Below, one piece after another: positions 11,740 to 24,123 of a DNA stretch of 64,000 nucleotides. This stretch comes from Gnetum montanum (lineage: Eukaryota > Streptophyta > Gnetopsida > Gnetales > Gnetaceae), in contig MNCI01023604.1 of the NCBI GenBank assembly GCA_015680685.1, positions 158,268-222,267 on the forward strand, in the 5' to 3' direction. The notes beneath the pieces were generated by a model. The model searched no databases, was not told the origin of the DNA, and saw nothing but the letters and a program-made list of their open reading frames with translations. How positions within the stretch are numbered: the stretch's first letter is position 1; the number at the start of each line of letters is the position of its first letter. Made by a program: the position numbers and the translations under genes.

Positions 11740-12430
11740 TAAAGAAGAAGTAGAACAACTTCTTAAGGTTCGGTTCATCTATTTGATTACAGATAGCGAA
11801 TGGGTTTGATCACTCATGATTATGCCCAAGAAAGAAGGAAAGTGGAAAGTCTGCATAGATTTCTTGTTGTTGAACATGGTAACTTTTAATTTTCATTTTC
11901 TATTGTCATTTATTAATCAAGTGTTTGATACCATAGTGGGACATTTCTATTAAAGCTTCCTTGATGGTTATAGTGACTACAACGAAATTTAGATTGTACT
12001 AGAGGACTGAGCCAGGACCATGTTCACAAGTCCTTGGGGGACTTTTGCATACCAAAAGATGTCCTTTGACCTATTTAATGCTCCTACAATCTTCCAAAGT
12101 TTGGTTCTCAACATCTTTCAATAGTAGATTGGTAGTTGGGTAGAAATCTTCGTGGATGACTTCTCTACCTATGATACCACATTTGTGTAAACTTTCAACC
12201 ATCTTGAGCAAGTGCTTCAATGATGCATGGAGACTAACCTAAAGATTAACTAACAAAAGATCCATCTAATGGTCCAAGAAGGCATAGTGTTGGGGTCATA
12301 GAATTTCTATAAAAAAGAATCAAGATGGACCTAGAAAAAGTATAGGTCATCCAAGGAATCATCAAGAAGCCAAAAAAAAAATGAAAGATGTAAGATCATT
12401 TCTTGGCCATACTAGTTATTGGCCATACTA
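11740..12430 (+). pseudogene. Reverse transcriptase of element A
   Basis: RNA-dependent DNA polymerase that would copy element RNA to DNA. In broken frames one sees the fingers motif (PKKEGKWKVCIDF at about 11825-11862), the FLDGYS block near 11950, PWGTFAY and the MSFDLFNAPT block (12030-12090), then the catalytic box FVDDFSTY with codons V-D-D at 12152-12160. The thumb and connection VRSFLGHTSYW follow at about 12388-12420. FxDDFS is typical of Athila/Tat-type plant gypsy elements rather than chromoviruses. A short direct duplication (GGCCATACTAGTTAT, 12402-12436) interrupts the connection. Many stops make it inactive. Confidence 0.82.
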
Positions 12431-12579
12431 GTTATCATCAATGCTTCATTGAGAATTTCTTAAAAATTTCTAGAATATTGGTTGAGCTCACAAAGAAGGA
12501 TGCACCCTTCAACTAGAACAAGGAATGTGAGTTAGAATTCTAGTATTTAAAGAAAAAGATCATAGAGACTATAATTATA

Positions 12580-12990
12580 CATGCTCTAGATTGGTTCAAG
12601 TCCTTCCACATTATAATAGATGCATCCAATTATGCCTTGGGGGATATGCTTACATAATTGGATGACTAGAAATGTCCTTACTACATCCATTGTGCAAGTA
12701 GAAGCATTGTAGGGACATAGTTAAACTACATCACCATAGAGAAGGAGCTCATAGTAGTGGTGTAGATATTAGAGAAGTTCAAGAACTATGTGCTTGGATC
12801 TCAGATCTTTATGCACATGGACCATAGTGCCATTAGGTTCCTCATGAACAAACTAGTAATGAGTTCTCATGTCATATGATGTAGGTAATTCTACAAGAGT
12901 TCAATCTCATAATGATGCACAAAAAGATAACTGAGAACGTGGTCACTGATCACTTATCTTGGTTATGATGGAACAACAAGGAGGGTGAGG
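12580..12990 (+). pseudogene. RNase H domain of element A
   Basis: RNase H would remove the RNA strand of the RNA/DNA hybrid. Visible pieces are DASNYALGDML (about 12617-12650), LNYITIEKEL (12721-12750) with the family Glu, FKNYVLGSQIFMHMDHSAI (12778-12833) with the Asp before His, and the end motif VVTDHLSWL near 12945. A TAG at 12718-12720 stands where the family has Gln before LNY; element C has TAG at the same codon (57410-57412). Confidence 0.8.
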
Positions 12991-13139
12991 AACCTTTATT
13001 CGATCAATTTTCAAATGAACTCATCTTTGCAAAAGGTGTTGAAGTGCAGAATCTAGAAGGTCCTAATTAGTAAAAAGAATTCCTTTTCTACCTACTCACT
13101 CAAAAATTTCCTTAATAATGGGACAAGAGAAAACAATTT

Positions 13140-14345
13140 CTTCACTAAGCCAAACATTGCATGAAAACTAGGGATAACCTTTACAAGATTTATGCTAATG
13201 GCTTAGTATGATGCTACATGACTAATGTTGATCGATTGTAGATCCTTTGGGATGCTTATGAGGGTCCTTGTGGGGATAATTATTTGAGAAGAAGGATAGC
13301 CATAAAAATTCTAATAGCAAGATACTATTGACCAACAATCATCAAGGATGCTCATCATTTTTGACATTTCTGCAAGTGTTGCTAGTGAGATGAAGGAATA
13401 ATTGTATGGATGGAAGGACCCCAATAGTGAATCCAATCACTAGAAACTTTCAACCTTTGGAGAATTAACTTAATGAGGCCCCTCAACTCCATGTACAATG
13501 GAAAGGAATACATCATTTTAGCTATTGACTACTACACAAAGTGGTTCAAAGCTGTAGCCATCACTAATTTTCCATATTCTACTATAGCATGGTTTGTTTA
13601 GAAAAGTGTGGCAAATAGGTTTGGCATGCCAATGGTACTTATTTTTGATAATGGAACTCACTTCATAAGTGCTACCTTTCAAAAACTAATGTAACACTTA
13701 AATGGTGAAACATAAATTAACAACCCCTTATCATCCCCAAGCTATTGATCAAGCTAAAGTCACTAATAGGGAAATAACTAGAATACTAACATGCATCTTT
13801 AGTAAATATAGGAAAGATTAGAATACAAAACTCAGTGATGCTCTATAAGCTTATCGATCCACCTAGAAACTTCCTATTGGTTATTCTTCCTATGAGTTAA
13901 TGTACGAAAAATTACCAATCCTTCTAATCCAAGCAAAGATCCATACACTTTCAGTGACTTGTGAAATTGATCTTAGTTTGAGTCTAGCAAAAAGGGTACA
14001 TTTGATAACATTAAATGTGCTAGATGAAAACCAATAGGTAGCCCTATTAATGAATGAGATGCACAAGGCACATGTCAAAGAACACAATGACTCATGCATA
14101 AGGAAAGTTAAATTCCAACTAGGAGATATGGTTCTTTACTGGAACCCCATGCATCTACCATGATGAACCAAATTTCAAATGCTATGGAAAGGACCTTATA
14201 TCATTCATATAAATTTTTTTTCTATGGCCGTGACAATTTACCACCCTTCAAGCCCAAAGGAAAAACTACTAGTTAAAATCCAATAAATAAAACCTTTCCT
14301 AGACACTCACATAATCGATGACATGAACATCTTCATAGATGGGCA
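13140..14345 (+). pseudogene. Integrase of element A
   Basis: Integrase would join the cDNA ends to host DNA. The N-terminal HHCC zinc-binding part spans about 13235-13390 (a GPCGDNYLRRRIAIKIL-like stretch, then a broken Cys pair). In the catalytic core, IDYYTKWFKA follows the first Asp (about 13525) and LIFDNGTHFISATF carries the second (about 13640). The Glu region is broken. The C-terminal part runs to about 14345 (LGDMVLYWNPMHLP; a GPYIIHI-like end). D begins 40 bases further on. Confidence 0.8.
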
Positions 14346-14380
14346 AGCATGTTCGATTTTTTAAATCTTCTTCTTTCAAC

Positions 14381-14385
14381 ATAGT
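14381..14385. repeat. Target site duplication of element D, left copy (ATAGT)
   Basis: ATAGT immediately before LTR base 14386. The same five bases follow the other LTR at 25039-25043. Five-base duplications are normal for Ty3/gypsy integrase. Confidence 0.93.
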
Positions 14386-15292
14386 TGATGAGTGATGAAG
14401 TAATCCAACACCCAACCATACAAGTCAAAGGCATTCACACACAACCATATTATAATCCATGGATAAGACAATGTTAATATGCTAGTAATTGGTTTAAGTT
14501 TGAGATCATTGTCTTCCCACATAAAGCTAGTGAAGTCTGTATGTATGGTTTAGCTCATTGTGAGGCATATGATATTTGATGTTGGTAGGCCATCGTTACT
14601 CCTAGAAAACATAATGAGAATGAAAATGGTTTTTAAATATAAGTAAAATAGGTAAATGAATCTATTTTAGACTATGGCAATGAGCGTTCATTCCTGATCT
14701 TCTATACATACCTTGGGCTTTGTGTAATTACTATTGGGATACCAAGTGTACCATTACTAGGCGTACTAAGCAATAACACTACTAGGTTACTAAAAAATTA
14801 TACTTAAGTGATAGAGATTAGTTGTACTCATTTTAGTTATTGATAATAGTAATAGTAATGTTCATAGAACAATGAAACATTAACTAGGAAAATAGTAATT
14901 ATTAAGCTAAGTCAAAGCTATAAACATTATTCTAAGACGATAAACTAGGAGAATGCTACAATAATGAGAAATAGCTTGTTCTTTATTTCTGGTCACACTT
15001 GTTCCCAAGTACAAGATGTTTGAATAAAGATATGGTTCACTAATTCATACTACACTGTGAGCATTCACAATACAAAGAGCTCGATTACCAAAAAAAACTA
15101 ACAGAGTCTAGTTACTAGTGGAATGAAAATTATGTAGATCAATGTATCCAAGTGTCATATTTTTGGGGCTACACACATTCTAAGATATTGTATCAATGAT
15201 AACATAGCATGTGCTATGCTATTGAATTTACAACATCGTTGATGCAATATCATTGTCATAATATCATTTATGGAAAAAAATTAACTTTATCA
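14386..15292 (-). repeat. 3' LTR of element D (907 bp)
   Basis: Pairs with 24143-25038. On the plus strand it starts TGATGAGTGATG and ends TTTATCA, giving the usual TG...CA ends. Family words GGGATACCAAGTG and ACTAGGTTACTAA occur at about 14735-14790. Confidence 0.93.
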
Positions 15293-15312
15293 TACCCCCA
15301 TGACTAACTAAA
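15293..15312 (-). other. Polypurine tract of element D
   Basis: The minus strand reads TTAGTTAGTCATGGGGGTA directly before the 3' LTR start (TGATAAAG). The same motif precedes LTRs at 30141, 47681 and 62387. It would prime plus-strand DNA synthesis. Confidence 0.85.
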
Positions 15313-15479
15313 ACCTAGTCCTTAAGTAAAAATAATATGAGAATAGAGTCCCCTACAAAAATGGGTGGTTGATTTATATGAGACTATTTTTTGTAGTGGT
15401 ATTTTTTTACAAAATTTAACATAAGTTATAAAAAGAAAAACCAAACCAAAATAAAAAAAACTAATGAAGCTTGGTGTAG

Positions 15480-18250
15480 CCAAAGTAGTGCCTAGTGGTG
15501 GTGGCTCTTCCATCAGTTACTTCCCCTTGTCATCAGGCTTCTAAAATTTATATTTTTTAAGTATTACCTGAAGTTTTTCCTCCTCCATTCTAGGATCATA
15601 TACCATCCATGCTTGTTGTGAAATGTATAATGGAGTTAGTGCATTCCATGAATAAGGTAGTTGTGGAAACATTTTATTTGCCTTGAAATTCCATGCTATA
15701 AACTATCTCCTTTCCTTCTCAAATGCTCTAGCCATTTTGTGTGACTCTTGATAATCTAACATTCTTTTGGCTAGGTTCATTGCAACATCTTTCTATCCTT
15801 AATAATTGTCCTTTACAACATCTAGCTAAGACTTTTCCAAATGAAGCTTTTGCAAAGCATCTTTCTGATTAGCAAATTCCTTCTCATACAATCCATACAT
15901 GGCCACTACTTGCTATTCTAGCTCATTTCTAGGCATGCTTGCTATCAACATGGCCAAGTTAGCATATCATAGGTTTGCTAGCCCTATGCATCCTATTAAA
16001 TCTTCTATATGCAGGTCTTTGTTTTGGATGTCTACTTGGTGGACAAGAGCATAGCTATCCAAGATGGACTACTAATCTAGATTCTATACTAAAATGGAAT
16101 TGATCTAGGCTTTTTCCATCTAGATTTCCTTATCATTAATTTATTTATACATGCACACCTAATCACAAAAGTGTTCTTTGAGCCTTTCATGCTTCTTTAC
16201 TTCATTTTGCCATGTAGTTATTTTAATACTTGATTTTTGTCTTATTGTGAGTACCTCTTCCATTGAGAGGGTTTTGTTCTCTCATTATAATCAACTCATA
16301 TCTTGGTTTATCCTCAATAATTTTTCTCTTAATTGATGGGTACTCTCTTCAACGACATTCTTCTACTTCTCTATGTTGGTCAACTTGGCATTATCTGCAA
16401 TGATTTCCATGTTTTCCTCTTATAATACATTGAGTGCCTTAACATGTGCATATGGTTGTGCTTTTACTATTGAGGCATTTCACACCACTTTCTCTTTCTC
16501 ATTTTCCATCTTCTTGTTATGCTCCATGATGTGATTAATTTATTTTATTCTAAATAACTCTAGCTATTCAAGTGCAATGTATTGTTTTGGATATCTTCAT
16601 TCAACTGTCAAGGTCACAAGCTCTTCTTGTAATTTGTGAATTTCATTTTTTGCATGCTTTTTCCTAGTTTCTATCATGACAAGCTCATCCTTGATTGTTA
16701 TTAATTCTAATTGAACTACAGTAATACCACTTGCGATGTTAATAAGATTTTGCATAACCTATCCCATCTATAGCAATCTATCTAATATATCTTCATGATC
16801 AGCAGAATTCATTGAGGTGCTAGCTAACATTTGAGTATCGCTAGCTCTAGAAAGAGAAGCTAATGCAATAACAAGTATGTTAAATGACTTTTTTATGTGA
16901 TTTGTAATCACTTCTTTGGCTTCCACTACATCTTGGTACTACATAACCATAATTGTAGCTCCTTCTCTAGTTTTGAGCACCACTTGGAATGATGTAGCAT
17001 TCAAAAACATTTGTTGTGAGCATTGGTCCCATCCTTGTAATTGCAATGATATTTTTGACTAGCAGGATCTATGGAAACTATGGATTGAATGGAAATGTCA
17101 ATAAATTTGTATAGATTTTCCTCCTCATATCTTCCCCAACTGATAGTCTATGTAATCTACTATAGATGACTCAATGATAGCCTACATCTTTATGGCAGTG
17201 GTGGTAGAACTTATTGCTACTATTGCTCCTATTGCTAATGCTACTCTTGTTGCTACTGCTATTGGCCATTGGGTCCTGCTTGTTATTGTTGCCTAGTAGT
17301 TTGAGTGGTTTCCCTCGTGTTTATTTATTTCTTTACCTAGTTCTTCTTTGGTGGTACTAGTTTGAACATTTTAGCATAAGAAGAATCTTGAGCTTTTCTA
17401 GGGATGTGATTAGTGTATTGTAGGATTCCAGTGTATCTATATAGTTTCCTAATAAGGCAAGAGAATAGAAGTGTTAAATTTCCTACCTTTTTCTCCTCAA
17501 ATTTCCTTTGAATTTCCTTGAATTAGAGGTGTGCAATGTTTGCATTAAGTTTTTCAATAATATTGCACTTCCTCTAGCTACATATGTTGATATTCTATTT
17601 AATCTTTTTGTTAGAAATAGGTGGTATGTGCTAATTTTGAAATAGATTCTCTCTTCAAGAGTTACATCACTGTAATTCATATCATCTTTTCCACATGCTC
17701 TCTCCAACCACACTAGTTGATCTAGTGGGAAGATGTGCTACCTTCGCCTCTTCATTAGGCACATTAACTACTTTAGCAATCACCTTAATTGAATAGGATA
17801 TTGAGACTCCCTTGATTTTGACTGTTGCATCTAATGCTTTATTATGCCAGAACTGATATGTCTTCCTTAAATACCATTCTTTATTGCTTGTGAGTGTAGG
17901 CCATAATGGTGACAGTTGGCGTTACATCTTCACCATTCCAGAGAACATGCTATGAGCTCCACAATCACTGTAGACATGATTTGTTTCTCCTAGATGATTT
18001 GGAGATAGTTTGGTAATAGGGTGAGGCATTGTCCTTGTGCTAGTTCTTGTGGATCTTCTACCTCCACCTAGGATGAATGCTCTATAGCAAGAGTTTCCTA
18101 ATGAATGTTGAAGGATTAAGCCTCTTATTTTGCATGTTTTGCTTGTGGGACTTGTTTTCCTATTTATCCTCTTCCATTACCTCTTAGTCTTTTACTTGGC
18201 TCTAAGATTCCTTCTATTGCTCCTCTTTTTCGAGCCACCTACAATCATCA
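15480..18250 (-). pseudogene. Family-specific 3' ORF of element D (coiled-coil rich, function unknown)
   Basis: This coding remnant lies between pol position and 3' LTR. The N-terminal half gives VSISYSIKVIAKVVNVPNEE (about 17800) and, at 17713-17483, a 76-residue open stretch with the block TLEERIYFKIS, then LMQTLHTSNSRKF and LLFSCLIRKLYRYTG (about 17470-17420). Elements A, C and G have recognisable counterparts at the same position. The C-terminal two thirds is full of stops, but the residues between them are Glu/Lys/Gln/Asn-rich, as in long coiled coils. Additional ORFs downstream of integrase are known in Athila (env-like) and some Tat elements. I see no signal peptide or membrane segment here and cannot assign a function. 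Confidence 0.6.
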
Positions 18251-18299
18251 AGGGTTTGAAAATTATTAAAATGTTTATTTCAATTCTTAATAACTCTTT

Positions 18300-20555
18300 T
18301 CCTTACTAGTACCCTTAGCTAGATCAAGTTCTTAGCTTATCATAATTGTAGAGTTAGAAAAATTTTCAAAAAGAAACCCCTTAGGTGTTAGTTTCCTTAT
18401 AACCCTTCATAGTTATCATGTTTTCTCATATTTATGGCTTATAATAGTTGATATGGTATATTAGGAAGATTATTTTAAGTTTTTCTAGCTTTAGGGTGAT
18501 TGATTATTGTTAAAATATTTGTTTTCTATTTATAATTACCCTTATAATATCTTTGGAGTGTTAGAAAATTCTAACTCAAAGTTTAATGATACCAAGCTAA
18601 GCATCCTTCATGACTAAGTTGAGAGCTTCAAGATCAACAAGATTCAAGAAGTTTAAATATATTCGGAGTGTTAGAAAATTCTAACTCAAATTTTAATGAT
18701 ACCAAGCTAAGCATCCTTCATGACTAAGTTAAGAGCTTCAAGATCAACAAGATTCAAGAAGTTCAAAAATCAGGGCTACAAGGATGAAGTTATGGCCTTT
18801 GGAAGCTAGTGTGTTAGAGCTCTATAGGAAAAAAATGGTAAAAAATCAGCTCTATGTGAATAAGTAAAGTGAAAAATTTCAGTAACTGCTGGTCCTATAT
18901 ATACTATTTTATATGCACAATATCATAGATCATATATTATACATACAATATTGGAGGCGATCTCATATCATAGCTACAATATCACTTTGTAAAATGTCAA
19001 AAAAATTTCTAGAATTTTTGGGAAAAAGGAGTTAAATCAAATGTCAGGAAGGTATGAAGCATGTTTAGATGGTCTTGGACAATTAATGATGTATATTTTT
19101 CAAGAATTTGACATATAAAGTATATGAATAAGGAATCTTGAGCTATGAAAGTTCAATAAGTGTTTATAAGATGGGTGAGATGGGTAATGAATTGCTGGTG
19201 TTGGAAAAAAATTGTTAGATGTTATGGGAAATATTTATTAATATTTATTGGTTCTACAAGATAGAAGATGATGTGGAATTTCTTGCTTGATATAAGATAC
19301 AATAATTACATAAGTGGATCCTACCCGAGGTAGGCTCCAACCCTTAATGCCCTTGTATAGCCACACATAAAAGTGTCCATAGGAACTCAAGGAGTTGAAT
19401 GTAATACATACCTATTTAGCAAAACACACATGTTAGTGTCAATAGGTTGAAAAATTATACTATGGTACTCAAAACCACAAATTATAATTATTCATATAAT
19501 GAGATGAGATGGACTTAGAAGGGATTGTAGAAATTGAGATGTGAGGCATCTTACCATAGGCATAATGAATTCTTGTGTTTTATTAGTGGTTATAATAATC
19601 ATTAGCCTTTCTATCCAAGATTCAAACCAAGTCCAAATGACATTCAAGTGATATCGCATTGTTTCATCTCTTGGAATTACAACTGTAAGACTACCACTAT
19701 TGCAAGGAGTATTACCACTTATTGTATTATCCAAGGAAGAAGTTTATTCATTGCACTTTTGAATTTTTTAGATTCCTAAGAAGCCAACTACCTTTAGAAA
19801 TGGGTAACATGTATTTCTAGTGGGACTCATAAAAATTTATTCTTGTGCATTTATTTTATTTTTTAACTATGTCAACCTTATCAAAGGACTACCTTAAGGC
19901 ATGGGTAACATGTCTTTCTAATGACATGGCAAGGCAACACTTATTATACTCTTACTTCCATTTTTTATTAGATCTACAAAGATATAATACAACCTAAGCA
20001 ATAGGATAGAATTCATAGTAGTAATCCAAGAGAATCCACAAATTCCCTTGATGTCACACCCTTTACATTTCCACTTGGTTCTTCACTTTTTGGTGTAGGC
20101 ATAATGATCACATGATTTTTCTTAATTTGATGATGAAAAGAATATCATTATGGCTATGTTTAGAACCTCTTATTAATGAAATGGATGAATGGATGTTGTG
20201 GTCTCATTGTATAAATAATCAGTCCCTTATGACTTGATTACATAGGGAAATTTTCACTTTATTGGACTACATATTGCCTTATGCCTAGTGTCTATTATTA
20301 GTAATAAAAAATATTTTTAAGGAAAATGAAAATAGAGTATGAAAAGATGAAAAAACATAGTACGAATAGAAAAATGTAAAAGTATGAAAAATCATTAAAA
20401 AATTGAAAAATGTTAAAGAATTAAGAAATTTTTAAGAAATTGAAAAGTATAAAAGAATTACAAATGTATCAAAAAATGCAAAAAGCTATATCAAGAAATT
20501 AGATATCAGAAAGAATTATAACAAAAAAAATCAAAAAACACTTATTAATTCTTCA
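18300..20555 (-). other. Long non-coding region of element D
   Basis: Corresponds to the stretch after integrase in A, B and C. Shared landmarks (plus strand) include TTAAGGCATGGGTAACATGTCTTTCTA at 19893-19919 and a CCTTAATGCCCTTG-like block at 19345. No coding signal. It contains the 110-bp tandem duplication at 18555. Confidence 0.65.
18555..18770. repeat. 110-bp tandem duplication inside element D
   Basis: GGAGTGTTAGAAAATTCTAA starts at 18555 and again at 18665. The following roughly 95 bases differ at only two noticed positions. In such decayed surroundings this near-identity means the duplication is younger than the element. Confidence 0.92.
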
Positions 20556-20556
20556 A

Positions 20557-20900
20557 TCAAGATAAGTCATCTCCCCCATGATTGAACTCATGGGCAAGTG
20601 TTTGAAAAATGCACCATAATTCCCTTAGATCATATACTTGAGGTTTTATACTTACCATGCTTAATGATTTAGATTTTCTATTATCATCCCATATAATTGT
20701 GATGGTAATGGAATTTTTATCATTGAATTCCTTAGTTCTTATTTCTATGGGTGTATGATTTTGATTTGATATATTCATTTGTAAGTTTTTAGTTGGGATC
20801 ATTTTCTTAGAATGAGAATTAATAAGTGGTTTAGATTGTTGCATGCATGTTCTAAACAATTGAAAGTTCTTAGTTGTTGATGATAGGATGTCTTTTGGAT
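20557..20900 (-). pseudogene. Post-protease stretch of element D (unassigned)
   Basis: A 100-residue open reading (20859-20557) ends FQTLAHEFNHGGDDLS. Its last residues resemble the end of the pol reading in element B (FAFQLNYGGDGHP at about 34375-34340), so it may be the frayed end of pol joined to the protease linker by the deletion that removed RT to integrase. The middle shows no known motif. Confidence 0.35.
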
Positions 20901-21700
20901 AAGTGGCCCCTACTCTTTCTTATACATACACTCATTTTTCACATTTGTTATGGATTGGTGTAATGACTATCTTAACATTTTGGAAGGTTGGTCCACAACT
21001 ACAACCTTTTTCATCAATAGTAATGTAGGGAATTGATTATGTATATATGAATTTATGCATTTCTTTATTATAGATATCCACATATAAATCTCTCATGCTT
21101 ATCTTAGCATTAAGTGTGCTAAGCCATGCTCTCCTCGTAATAATAGGAAACTCCTTCTCCTCATTTTTCACATCGATTATAAGAAAGTCTACTAGATAAG
21201 ATCATCTATTGATGGTGTTCACCACATCCTCTATTTGTCTCAAAGGAATGATGACAAACTAATTTGCAAGCTCCAACCTTATATTGCACTTCATCAAGGG
21301 TGGTAGGTTCCATGCTTGATATGTTTTATGAGAGATCAAATTTACCCTGGAACCTAAGTCTAATAGAGCTTTGCATGGAAAATTTCTAGCTACTTGTAAA
21401 TAAATCAATTGAATTCCTAGATCGATTCATTTCTTAGGGAGTTCTCTTGCCTTTATCTAGTATGATACTATTTCTATTAGCATGATAGTTGCTATATTGG
21501 CATGTGATGATGATGAAAGCTTATGATTTCTAGGAGGATTGGATGTAAATGGAGCTAAATTAGATGTGCTCCTGATTCTTCGAACCTTCTCTAGACTCAT
21601 TTGGAAGAACAGTTGTTTCCTAATTTGTGGTTCATGTGTGATTACTTCCTCACTTATGTTAACCATTCTTATTGCACTTTTTTGTTGTGGTTAAGATGGT
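20900..21700 (-). pseudogene. Aspartic protease of element D
   Basis: The active-site segment FPCKALLDLGSRVNLISH lies at about 21375-21325; the Asp codon (GTC on the plus strand) is at 21358-21360. It is followed by EDVVNTINR, then VDFLIIDVKNEEKEFPII, RRAWLSTLNAKISMRDLY and a DEKGCSCGPTF end. Unlike element A it keeps the catalytic Asp, though stops break the frame. The 69-residue piece at 21666-21457 is the linker from gag. Pol proper is missing downstream. Confidence 0.75.
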
Positions 21701-23950
21701 AGTTCCCCCTACATGATTGGAGGTGGCACTGATGATAAAGGATTTGGATGTTAGTTTGAAGAACTATTGCTAATGGATTCATATACAAGTCTGGATCTCT
21801 CCTTGGCAGTGTTGGTTTGTGATACTTGATTGGATAGTATTGTGGAGTTTGAACAATAGCATTATCAAGAAATATTTGACATTACACAAAGTATCCATAT
21901 GGATCTAGCTACCGATATGGATATTTTTGGCATGGTGGTGGCATGACCCATGATTGGGATTGTTGTCACTACTAATAATACTACTCTTATGGCTATGGTA
22001 AAGCTCCATTGGGATAGTACGTTGGTTGAAAGTTTTGCCTATAGTTACTTTGAGGGTAAGGTAATCTTTTGGGCATCTGTTTGTTGATAAATCTGGGGTT
22101 AAGTGCATATGCTCCTATTTATTGTAAGTGTGCCATTACTAGGCAACATCCCATGGGATGTTCATATTGGCATACAACACATCCTTTCTCATCTTCAGAG
22201 CTTGTGTTTGAATGTTTAGCCACTAGAGCCATTTTTCCCTCACCCAAAATCTCTCTTCTTTTTCTTATCCTTTCCTTTACTGAAAGATTTTTCTATTCAT
22301 TCCTCCACAATCTTTAACACTAGTGTACATATCTCATCAACTAAGTCCCACATCTTCTCTAGCCTTATTGCTATATTAAGGATAGATTTCTAGATAGGTA
22401 GATTTTTCTTCTAAATTTTCTGATCCAAGGTGGCTTCTTCTAATGTGTCACAAACTCTTACATTATTTTTTTTGATAAATGAGTCTCTATTATATTCTTC
22501 TACTAATTCTCTTTTCCTTAACTCATGTTCTTCCTTCACCACTTGGTCAATTAATCTCTATATTCGATGGGCAATCATTTTGGATAATCGACCTTGGGCA
22601 TAAACCTGAAGGGTCTCTCTAGTCTTGATTCATAAGCCATCAACAATGTGCCTTAGCTATTCCCATCGAGAGAATTCATGGCTTGGGCATCTATCCAATA
22701 GTGAGTAATACCTATCCATTAGTGCATCAAGGGATTCATGGATCCCTTGCTTCCATCCTTGGATCTTTTTTCTTATATTGGAAGCCCATGAATAAGTTTG
22801 ATATTTGTCATTGAAGATCTCTAACATGGTACTCCATCTTTGTTTGATTCTAGTTCAAGTAATTTGTACTAGCTCTTAGGTTCTTTCACAAGTGTCTATG
22901 GGAACAACCTCAATTTTTGTCAATCACTTTCAATATTTTTTATGGCATAGGCATCATGGAATGCTTAGAGGTGGTGTTGTCAATCAATATTATAACCACC
23001 ATCAAATCTAGGCATGTTATTCTTGTCAAGCTATTTGATACCATCATACCTTATATTCCTAGTTAGTATATGTACAAATTTCTAGATATTAATCATACTA
23101 TAGGTTGTCATCAGGGGTTTATCATCATGATCAAGTTCATGAGCTTTGTTGTAGTGATTTTTCCTTCTGTGTTCATACCTTTCTTGATCCTCTATTCGAT
23201 CTTTGTGTCTTCTTTATTCATAGTCTTCATCCTCTTTATCACAGTGCCTTGGATAATGGTCATGAGGATCATGAGCCCTTATTTCCTCCCTATCATGGTC
23301 TTGGTACCTTTGTCTCCTCCTATTAGAGTGCATAGATGATCATGAAGATGTGGATCAGGTAGTAGGAGAATGATGCTAGCTTATCCTACTTTGATAACTC
23401 TGCTACTTCTTATGATGTTTAGTAGAAACTCTTGGCCTTGAGTTCCACCTATACTTGTAGTTCATTGTCTTACTTTGTGGGATCTCTACTAGAATTGAAT
23501 CTAATTGAAGTTTGATAGGTTCTTCAAGTCTAATGGTAGGTGTTTTAGAAGGATCCTCATGATTTTGGTGGAGTTATTTTGCAATAAATGCATTACCATA
23601 TAGTTCTTCTAAGACAAATAAAGTGTTAACATGCTTTCCCTTGCTATGTACATGCTTGATTTACATGGTAGCATCTATCCTCATTTACTTCTTTTTTGGT
23701 TCATAGGACCTTTTCATATGCTTAGTCACATGGTACCCTTCTTGGATCTAGTTCAAGTTCATTTTCTTAAGGTAGTTTGAAGAATGTTAAGTGCTACTCT
23801 ATCTGGAGGTAGGACTATGTTACCTTGTATGTCTCTCCACCTCATTTGATGGTTATTATGAAAGGTGAAAGTATAATCTAGATGATAAGGATTAGTATGA
23901 GTATGTGATTCTAGTTTGTATAGGCATCCCCCATTCTTCTTCATTACCTC
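21700..23950 (-). pseudogene. Gag polyprotein of element D
   Basis: The start region (23944-23759) shares FTF...RWRDIQGNIVLPP with FTFILHQDE...WRDMEGNVVLPL of element C. Then come an Arg/Asp/His-rich stretch (about 23340-23150; DHDREEIRAHDPHDHY), the core gag fold (DKNNMPRFDGGYNID, about 23020), and the diagnostic block CVVCQYEHPMGCCLVMAHL (about 22175-22120) followed by ALNPRFINKQMPKRLPYPQ. The two-Cys block is not a CCHC knuckle; it is conserved with C and looks family-specific. Many stops. Confidence 0.75.
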
Positions 23951-24123
23951 TTGGTAGTTCTTTGGTAGGTGGGGATTGATTATTTGGTGAAGCTATGTTG
24001 TTTTTTTAGATGTTTAGTTAAGTATGCTTAATAGTTTAGAATTATTAAGAGGTTATGAATCTAACTTTGGGTTCCTAATACAAGAAACTTTATGAAATCA
24101 ATTAGTTAGCATACATTGACTTA

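Larger units (their letters stand above)
10346..14385 (+). mobile_element. Element A, 5' segment: Athila/Tat-like Ty3/gypsy element (gag end to integrase)
   Basis: Carries, in order, the gag C-terminus, protease, RT, RNase H and integrase of a non-chromovirus plant gypsy element, all full of stops and frameshifts. The 5' LTR, leader and most of gag are missing; the element begins abruptly at the right LTR of J. Its 3' continuation is at 25039-30735: element D inserted at 14385/14386 with a 5-bp duplication. Comparison with the parallel stretch of element C (CCTTTCAACTTAATCGTGGGAGAG, around 59066) shows that A reads on smoothly once D and one ATAGT copy are removed. Confidence 0.88.

Noticed and set aside
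23070-23339. Hydrophobic plus-strand reading as a membrane protein
   Set aside because: It is the antisense of the Arg/Asp/His-rich gag segment of element D.
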